DNA of 11,845 nucleotides. Origin: an uncultured Ruminiclostridium sp. (GTDB lineage Bacteria; Bacillota; Clostridia; Oscillospirales; Ruminococcaceae). The notes beneath the pieces are model-generated. The model ran no database searches, was not told the origin of the DNA, and was given only the letters and a program-made list of their open reading frames with translations. Positions 7,422 to 11,845 of the stretch are shown one piece after another (position 1 is the stretch's first letter; each line of letters starts with the position of its first letter). Position numbers and translations under genes: made by a program. The stretch lies in NCBI GenBank assembly GCA_910585505.1, contig CAJUFF010000086.1, positions 1-11,845 on the forward strand, written 5' to 3'.

Positions 7422-8282
7422 ATGTCTGTAGGAATTATAGGAACTGGAGCGATAGGTCTCCCGATTGCCAAGAGAATTTTAAGCGGCGGTTTTTCGTTGA
7501 ATTTTTATGCAAGAAAAGAGAATGTATGCAATGAGCTGTGCGAATGTGGGGCAAAGTCTTTTGAAGATCCCGAATCGTTGGGCTCGGAATGTGATACGGT
7601 ATTTATTTTTGTCAACACATTTGAACAATGTGAGGAATGCGTAAGTAAGCTTTTGAAAACCATGTGCGGCGGAATTATTGTGATTGGTGCCACAATATCT
7701 CCCGAACAAATGGAGTATTTGGATAAAATATGCCGTGAAAAGAGTGTGAAAACAATTGCAGCTCCGGTCACAGGCGGTGTAAAAGGCGCAATTGAGGGTA
7801 CTTTAACGATTATACTGTCAGGAAATAAAAATGACGTTGACGCTGTTTCGGAATATACAAAGACATTTGGAAAAAATCTTTATTTTCTGGGAGAAAAAAT
7901 CGGTTTTGCCCATACAATGAAGGCTTTGGTTCAGCTTTTAGTCGGAATAAACACCGTTGCTACCGCCGAGGCTCTTATTCTCGGTCAAAAGAACGGACTG
8001 GAACCGCAGCAAATATACGATGTGATTTCAAACAGTGCGGGAACTTCAAGAATATTTGAAAACAGAGCATGTACTATGATTAAAGGAGATTTTTCAAAAC
8101 GCGGTACTATCAATATATTACAAAAGGATTTAAAAATATCTAAAAAAATGGCTATGGACTCAAATGTTCCGTTAGTTCTCGGTGACGTATGCAGCAGATT
8201 GTTTAATGTAGGCGCGAACGTGCTTGACGGTGAAGAGGATTTTAGTGCCATCATAAAGCTTCTTGACGGTTCGGTGAAATAA
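7422..8282 (+). CDS. Beta-hydroxyacid dehydrogenase (3-hydroxyisobutyrate / L-threonate dehydrogenase-like)
   Basis: This 286-residue protein belongs to the 6-phosphogluconate/3-hydroxyisobutyrate dehydrogenase superfamily, which oxidises beta-hydroxy acids or reduces the reverse substrates with NAD(P). The N-terminal Rossmann fold has GIIGTGAIG (4-12, GxGxxG). FYARK (28-32) closes strand beta-2, and the Arg there would favour NADP, a weak inference. The substrate-binding APVTGGVKGA at 114-123 and the catalytic lysine K167 in HTMKALVQLLVG are present. The Asn usually four residues after the lysine is Gln (Q171), as in threonate-dehydrogenase-like branches, and the residue before it is Val. 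It starts three bases after the transketolase stop, with AAAGGAGA at 7403-7410, so it belongs to the same transcript and perhaps acts on the transketolase product. The substrate is not known. Confidence 0.9.
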   Translation: MSVGIIGTGAIGLPIAKRILSGGFSLNFYARKENVCNELCECGAKSFEDPESLGSECDTVFIFVNTFEQCEECVSKLLKTMCGGIIVIGATISPEQMEYLDKICREKSVKTIAAPVTGGVKGAIEGTLTIILSGNKNDVDAVSEYTKTFGKNLYFLGEKIGFAHTMKALVQLLVGINTVATAEALILGQKNGLEPQQIYDVISNSAGTSRIFENRACTMIKGDFSKRGTINILQKDLKISKKMAMDSNVPLVLGDVCSRLFNVGANVLDGEEDFSAIIKLLDGSVK

Positions 8283-8455
8283 AGGCAAAACTGTGTAATG
8301 ACCGCTTGACGGCTTTGCGTGCGGCTTGCTTATTATTTTCCGTCATCTTGCACAAATTCTCATTGAAATACGCCAGTATTACTGCGTCGGATTTATACGT
8401 GCTGACGAAAAATCTGACGGCGCAATCCACACACAATCATTGTGCGATGTTGCCT
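8283..8455. mobile_element. MITE-like non-coding element 2 (about 173 bp), flush with the dehydrogenase stop codon
   Basis: The ends AGGCAAAACTGTGTAATGA (8283-8301) and TCATTGTGCGATGTTGCCT (8437-8455) are imperfect inverted repeats, with 12 of 19 positions matching by eye. Inside are CCGTCA and TGACGG motifs in inverted orientation and a GAAATACGCCAGTATT stretch. That stretch resembles the hairpin core of the element at 1309, although the ends differ. The element begins on the base after the TAA stop. A reading frame runs open through it into the next gene, but it has no ribosome site and probably is not translated from inside the element. The element may attenuate or restart transcription between the two genes. 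Confidence 0.6.
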
Positions 8456-8480
8456 AAATTTTATTTTGTATATAAAAAGC

Positions 8481-8486
8481 GGAGGG
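8481..8486 (+). promoter_or_regulatory. Ribosome binding site fixing the DUF4422 start
   Basis: GGAGGG lies 5 nt before the ATG at 8492. The same frame stays open upstream to an ATG at 8306 inside the MITE-like element, but that ATG has no ribosome site and would add a non-homologous leader. The start at 8492 is preferred, and the protein then begins directly with the conserved domain. Confidence 0.82.
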
Positions 8487-8491
8487 AAAAT

Positions 8492-9331
8492 ATGAACGAA
8501 AAAAACATAAAGCTTTTTATATGCTGTCACTCGAAAATCAATTTTGTCCCCTCTTTGTTTATACCTATTCAGTGTGGAGCAGCGATTAATCCACCTGTTC
8601 CGGATACCCTTTCCGATAATAAAGGCGATAATATTTCATCGAAAAATCGGGAGTATTGTGAGCTGACGGCTCATTATTACGTATGGAAAAACATAGAAGC
8701 GGATTTTTACGGTTTTTGTCACTATCGTCGTTTTTTTGGGTTTAGCGCGAATACAAAATATCCTTATTTGGTATGCGGAAAAATAAACGAGAATGAAAGG
8801 CGTTTTTTTTGTACCAAAGAACAGCTTGACATAATGTTGTCAGAATATTGTGTTATAGCACCGCGTTCCGAGAATATGGGAATGTCGGTAAAGGAGCATT
8901 ATTGCAGTTCAAGGTTTCATTATGCAGATGATTTGGAATTGTTCTTAAGTATTTTGATTAAAGATTTTCCACAAATTTCAGACACAGCGTTAGAATATTT
9001 ATCTCAGAGTAGACAGTATTTTTGTAATATGTTTATTATGGATAAAGAGCACTTTTTTGAGTATTGTCAAATTCTTTTTTTGACGCTTTTTAAGTTTGAT
9101 AAATCAAAAATTATGCACGGAAGTTTTCAGTCTGACAGAACAGACGGTTATCTGGGAGAAATTTTTACAGGCATTTATATTTCATATTTAAAAAAAATCG
9201 GCAAAAAAATAAAAGAAATTCCTCGCATTGATACGAATTGCACGTTAAAAAAGAAAATTTTATACAATTTTTTCCCGCCCGAAAGCCAAAGACGTTTTTT
9301 GGCAAAGAAAATTGTTAAATCTATACTATGA
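8492..9331 (+). CDS. DUF4422 domain protein, putative glycosyltransferase
   Basis: From ATG 8492 this is a 279-residue protein made almost entirely of a DUF4422-type domain, found in capsule and O-antigen clusters and generally regarded as a glycosyltransferase-like family. Recognisable blocks are IKLFICCHSK at 6-15, the segment PDTLSDNKGDNISSKN (37-52), YCELTAHYYVWKN (55-67) and GFCHYRRFFGF (74-84). The HYRR signature is the most diagnostic. No signal peptide or membrane segment is evident, so a cytoplasmic location fits. The C-terminus is lysine-rich. The gene sits between two mobile elements: the left element abuts the upstream gene and the right one starts 10 bases after its stop. This isolation suggests it was inserted or exchanged independently of the main operon. 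Exact chemistry is not established for the family. Confidence 0.87.
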   Translation: MNEKNIKLFICCHSKINFVPSLFIPIQCGAAINPPVPDTLSDNKGDNISSKNREYCELTAHYYVWKNIEADFYGFCHYRRFFGFSANTKYPYLVCGKINENERRFFCTKEQLDIMLSEYCVIAPRSENMGMSVKEHYCSSRFHYADDLELFLSILIKDFPQISDTALEYLSQSRQYFCNMFIMDKEHFFEYCQILFLTLFKFDKSKIMHGSFQSDRTDGYLGEIFTGIYISYLKKIGKKIKEIPRIDTNCTLKKKILYNFFPPESQRRFLAKKIVKSIL

Positions 9332-9341
9332 TATTTTATAC

Positions 9342-9514
9342 TATAGAAATCCAACCAAAATATAAATAGGAGCGAAGCGACTAATTGTCCTTTCAGCTTA
9401 CCTTTCGTGCTCCGAAAGGTAAGTAGGGGAGCCAAAGGACGGGGGCAACGCCCCCAAAGCTTGTGTTTTTTGCACTGTTTGTAATTTTGTTTAAACTTTT
9501 TTGGGATTGCTATA
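9342..9514 (+). mobile_element. MITE-like element 3, copy A (173 bp, TIR starting TATAG)
   Basis: The ends TATAGAAATCCAACC and GGGATTGCTATA are inverted repeats of the form TATAGCAATCC, with a TA at each tip as expected for insertion at TA targets (the IS630/Tc1-mariner habit, an inference). The interior carries two strong hairpins: a perfect 11 bp stem CTTACCTTTCG/CGAAAGGTAAG at 9397-9423, and GGGGGC-AAC-GCCCCC at 9441-9455. No coding sequence is present. A second copy in inverse orientation lies at 11531-11703. Together the two bracket the DUF6270/DUF1919-like gene. Confidence 0.85.
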
Positions 9515-9516
9515 AT
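9487..9516 (+). promoter_or_regulatory. Predicted promoter created at the MITE copy A boundary
   Basis: TATAAT at 9511-9516 is a perfect -10 with the TGn extension (TGCTATAAT). Its last two bases lie just outside the element, so it is formed by the junction. TTGTTT at 9487-9492 is a weak -35 at 18 bp spacing. It would initiate around 9523, about 50 nt before the ribosome site of the downstream gene. Confidence 0.55.
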
Positions 9517-9569
9517 CTTTAATCGAGGTATAGAGAAAAAATGCGGATGATCAAAGGTTAGTATAAAGC

Positions 9570-9575
9570 AGGTGA
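9570..9575 (+). promoter_or_regulatory. Weak ribosome binding site (AGGTGA) for the MITE-bracketed gene
   Basis: AGGTGA lies 5 nt before the ATG at 9581. The GTG at 9572 is in frame but falls inside this Shine-Dalgarno-like motif and has no better site upstream. ATG 9581 is therefore preferred; the two starts differ by only three residues. Confidence 0.5.
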
Positions 9576-9580
9576 AAAAT

Positions 9581-11485
9581 ATGATAAGTTTCAATATTTT
9601 GGGTTGTTGCGTTACAAGAATGGCAATGACCGCTCTTATAGAAAAGTTTCCCGATAAAATAAAGGTAAACCAGTATGTATCATCAACCAATCCGATATCA
9701 TTGTGTTCTGCAGGAAATAGCCGACGTATTGAACCCGATGAGCTTAATGGTTATGATTTAAGCAACTTCAGAAAAAGATGCGTTTGTTTGGATAATAACA
9801 AAGAATCCTTTAATTATCTTTTTGAGCAAGAATCAGATTATCTTATAATTGATATAATGGATTCAAGAATATTGATGATTGAAAAAGATTCGTGCTATGT
9901 AACTTTATCAAGTCCGTTTAATACAATTAAAAAAGAGAATTTAAAATTTGGATGGGATAAATATAATACCGTAAACATTTTCAGAGATATAACGGACGAA
10001 CAGTGGAATAGCGCGATAAACACAATATGCGAAAAAGCTTTGGAGCATTATTCTTTAGATAGAATAATCATCAACGAAGCATATGGAATAAGAAGATATC
10101 TTGACCCGGCTAAAGGAGCGATACATTCTTTCAGCGAAAAAGACGTTGCATACATGGAGTTGTATAATCCGCTTTTTTTAAAGTTAAACAAAATACTGAG
10201 GAATAATCTTAAAGGCTGTCATGTGATAGAATTTCCGGATAATGAAAAAACCATATGCAATAAAGAACATCTTTTTGGGCTACATACGCTTCACTATTGG
10301 GATGAATATTATGATTATGCCGCACAATGTATTGAAACAATAATAAATGAAATGTCGCCTGAAGAAGAAAAATTAGCTCTTAAAAAACTTAAATATGATT
10401 ATGAGATAAGGTATGACTATTATTTATTGAAATATCAATACAACGCTCTCTTAAATTCGGCAACCCAACCCAACCCAACCCAACCCAACCCAACACAACA
10501 CAACCCAACCCAACCCAACACAACACAACACAACACAACACAACAATCATCCTATTGCCCCGGAATAAAAAAGGTTATAGTATTTGGAATAGATAACGAT
10601 TATAACGCAGAAGTTAATTTATTAATGTATGAAATTTCTAAAGGAAACATAGAAGTAATTGGGATTAGCTCATACGATAAAAAATATATGAATTTTTTGG
10701 ACGGCTTTAAAGTGTATACACAATCGGAACTGTTTAATTTAAATTATGATTACGTTATTGTATTTCACAGCGCATACCAGGCTGTTGTAAATAATTTGAC
10801 AAAGTTAGGCGTAGAGCGAACTAAAATTATTAACGGTAAGGTTTTTAATACGCCATATTTTGATTTTATTTTGTATACAAACTTGTTGGAAAGCCCTTTG
10901 ACTATTTTTTCGGATGACTGTTGGGGAGGTTTGGTGTATCATTATTTGTATCTGCCAATAAATTCACCGACAGTAAATCTTTGGTTTAACAAGTCCGATT
11001 TTTTAAAATTTGTGTCTGATTACCAATTTTATCTGAACTGTGAATTGAAATGCGAACGTGAAACAGATATTTTCAGGTGTCAGATTGCGCTTGGCAGCTT
11101 AGGAGAGGGAGACAAAAAAATTACCATGATGTTAAACCATCATGCTTGTTTTGCGGATGCGGCGGCAGATTGGAATAAAAGAAAAGATCGTGTAAACAAA
11201 AATAATATTTTTGTTAAAATGAGTAATGAAACCGGCGATCCGGATTTAGTCAGAAGATTTGAACAGATTCCGTTGGAAAAAAAGGCAATTTTTACTCCGA
11301 CTTCTTTTCCGCAATGTTCTTCTTCAATATTTATGCCAAGGTATATTCAAAGATGCTTAAACGATGCTATGAAATCAGGAGTAAGTACATTTGCGGCATA
11401 TGTAAGAAGCATTAATGAAATAAGTAAATCTATTGATTTATTAAAGCTTTTAAATGGAATGCCTGATTTTAGGCGTGATTCTTGA
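9581..11485 (+). CDS. Large two-part glycan-associated protein: SGNH/DUF6270-like N-terminus, repeat linker, DUF1919-like C-terminus
   Basis: This 634-residue protein (637 if the GTG at 9572 is used) has three parts. Residues 1-290 start with FNILGCCVTRM, an SGNH/DUF6270-like opening, and contain QYVSSTNPISL and a late HTLHYWDEYYDYA block where such enzymes carry the C-terminal histidine. A low-complexity Thr/Gln/Asn/Pro linker at about 295-322 is encoded by pentanucleotide repeats. Residues ~330-430 look like a small Rossmann-type domain (KKVIVFG, then a Tyr-Asp-Tyr-Val strand). The rest has strong DUF1919 features: FSDDCWGGLVYHYL at 443-456, SPTVNLWF, a DWNKRKDRVN segment and NNIFVKM. DUF1919 proteins occur in polysaccharide loci; their activity is not established as far as I know. 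No signal peptide is evident. The gene is alone between inverted element copies and probably has its own promoter. Domain names rest on motif recall only. Confidence 0.75.
   Translation: MISFNILGCCVTRMAMTALIEKFPDKIKVNQYVSSTNPISLCSAGNSRRIEPDELNGYDLSNFRKRCVCLDNNKESFNYLFEQESDYLIIDIMDSRILMIEKDSCYVTLSSPFNTIKKENLKFGWDKYNTVNIFRDITDEQWNSAINTICEKALEHYSLDRIIINEAYGIRRYLDPAKGAIHSFSEKDVAYMELYNPLFLKLNKILRNNLKGCHVIEFPDNEKTICNKEHLFGLHTLHYWDEYYDYAAQCIETIINEMSPEEEKLALKKLKYDYEIRYDYYLLKYQYNALLNSATQPNPTQPNPTQHNPTQPNTTQHNTTQQSSYCPGIKKVIVFGIDNDYNAEVNLLMYEISKGNIEVIGISSYDKKYMNFLDGFKVYTQSELFNLNYDYVIVFHSAYQAVVNNLTKLGVERTKIINGKVFNTPYFDFILYTNLLESPLTIFSDDCWGGLVYHYLYLPINSPTVNLWFNKSDFLKFVSDYQFYLNCELKCERETDIFRCQIALGSLGEGDKKITMMLNHHACFADAAADWNKRKDRVNKNNIFVKMSNETGDPDLVRRFEQIPLEKKAIFTPTSFPQCSSSIFMPRYIQRCLNDAMKSGVSTFAAYVRSINEISKSIDLLKLLNGMPDFRRDS
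10461..10545 (+). repeat. 17 tandem pentanucleotides (CAACC/CAACA) inside the coding sequence
   Basis: The order is six CAACC, two CAACA, three CAACC and six CAACA, 85 bp without interruption and with no G or T on this strand. A pentamer in triplet code gives the same cyclic peptide (Gln-Pro-Asn-Pro-Thr or His/Thr variants) in every forward frame, so the repeat itself never contains a stop. Downstream, the frame starting at 10542 stops at 10566-10568 and the frame starting at 10543 stops at 10594-10596. Gain or loss of units not divisible by three would cut the protein at about 330 residues and remove the Rossmann-like and DUF1919 parts. The block pattern indicates past slippage or block duplication. 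Confidence 0.95.
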
Positions 11486-11530
11486 AATATAACAGTTTTT
11501 GTAGCAAAAATAGTGATATATTTTTATTAT

Positions 11531-11703
11531 TATAGCAATCCAAAAAAAGTTTAAACAAAATTACAAACAGTTCAAAAAACATAAGCTTTGGGGGCGTTGC
11601 CCCCGTCCTTTGGACTCCCTACTTCCTTTTCGGAGTCCGAAAGGTAAGCGGAAAGGATAATTAGTCGCTTCGCTCCTATTTATATTTTTGTTGGATTGCT
11701 ATA
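11531..11703 (-). mobile_element. MITE-like element 3, copy B (173 bp, inverted relative to copy A)
   Basis: Read on the minus strand this aligns without gaps to 9342-9514 with about 14 mismatches (roughly 92% identity, counted by eye). The ends are TATAGCAATCC and GGATTGCTATA. The GC-rich hairpin GGGGGC-GTT-GCCCCC is at 11590-11604. The 11 bp stem is present with mismatches at 11622-11648, where an alternative GGACTCC/GGAGTCC stem (11612-11638) is available. Its gene-facing end reads TGCTATAAT on the minus strand, a possible antisense promoter. The hairpins may also stop transcription from the gene ending at 11485; I see no other terminator in 11486-11530. Confidence 0.85.
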
Positions 11704-11739
11704 GTTTCATTTAAAAAATCATCCTAAAGCTTTTAATAC

Positions 11740-11787
11740 TAATAACCATTTTGACACAGGATAAAATCATAGTCAAAATGGTTATTA
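11740..11787. repeat. Perfect 16 bp inverted repeat with 16 nt spacer
   Basis: TAATAACCATTTTGAC at 11740-11755 is the exact reverse complement of GTCAAAATGGTTATTA at 11772-11787. There is no T-run directly after it, so it is not a canonical terminator. It may be an operator, the stem of another small repeat element, or a recombination site. Between copy B and this repeat (11704-11739) I see nothing recognisable. Confidence 0.8.
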
Positions 11788-11799
11788 CACCCGAAGCAC

Positions 11800-11845
11800 T
11801 GTTAACCAATTAAAAACCATTTTTCCAATTTTTAATTGGTTAACA
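11800..11845. repeat. Perfect 17 bp inverted repeat at the window edge
   Basis: TGTTAACCAATTAAAAA at 11800-11816 pairs exactly with TTTTTAATTGGTTAACA at 11829-11845 across a 12 nt loop. The A-run before and T-run after the loop are part of the stem. The match reaches the last base of the window, so its true length is unknown. It could be a bidirectional terminator or the tip of a further mobile element. Confidence 0.8.

Noticed and set aside
8306..8491. N-terminal extension of the DUF4422 protein starting at an ATG in the mobile element
   Set aside because: The extension lies within the MITE-like element, lacks a ribosome site and is not part of the conserved domain. GGAGGG at 8481-8486 supports ATG 8492.
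9441..9455. Stand-alone intrinsic terminator (GGGGGC-AAC-GCCCCC)
   Set aside because: The stem is strong but is followed by AAAGC and not a T-run on either strand, and it recurs in both element copies, so it is treated as part of the element.
9175..9690. 171-codon open frame on the minus strand
   Set aside because: It runs across the end of the DUF4422 gene, the mobile element and the start of the next gene, is rich in Phe/Leu/Lys typical of antisense AT-rich DNA, and shows no family motifs.
10461..10545. CRISPR or protein-binding iteron array
   Set aside because: The units are 5 bp, contiguous, without spacers and in frame within a gene, so a coding microsatellite is the simpler reading.

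Overview
The window is an accessory cell-surface glycan locus from a low-GC Firmicute, most likely a gut-type Clostridia. The reasons are AT-rich codon use with many ATA/AAA codons, strong AGGAGG-type ribosome binding sites, ATGA gene overlaps and several short non-coding mobile elements. All nine recognisable genes lie on the + strand. No RNA genes, CRISPR array, transposase or phage genes were seen.

Layout. (1) 152-1288 encodes a DegT/DnrJ/EryC1/StrS-type PLP aminotransferase. (2) A ~162 bp MITE-like element (1309-1470) separates it from a compact run at 1491-8282. That run holds a family-2 glycosyltransferase, an RmlC-fold protein that has lost key catalytic residues, a second related glycosyltransferase, an ATP-grasp ligase, the two halves of a split transketolase and a beta-hydroxyacid dehydrogenase. 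The last four are translationally coupled or nearly so. (3) A second, different MITE-like element (8283-8455) begins at the base after the dehydrogenase stop codon and precedes a DUF4422 putative glycosyltransferase (8492-9331). (4) The final segment is a 634-residue protein with an SGNH/DUF6270-like N-terminus and a DUF1919-like C-terminus. It is bracketed by two 173 bp elements in inverted orientation that differ at about 14 positions. (5) The window ends with two large perfect inverted repeats.

How the genes may work together (inference). The aminotransferase would make an amino sugar. The split transketolase and dehydrogenase would build or reshape a small polyhydroxy or hydroxy-acid unit. 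The ATP-grasp enzyme could join a carboxylate to an amine, and the glycosyltransferases would assemble the repeat unit. No flippase, polymerase or nucleotide-sugar dehydratase is visible, so the locus probably continues outside the window.

The most striking feature is inside the last gene. Seventeen tandem CAACC/CAACA pentamers (10461-10545) sit exactly between the N-terminal domain and the rest of the protein. Changing the number by one or two units shifts the frame into stops at 10566 or 10594, so the gene looks built for phase-variable truncation of its DUF1919 half. A MITE end also creates a good extended -10 promoter just upstream of this gene.
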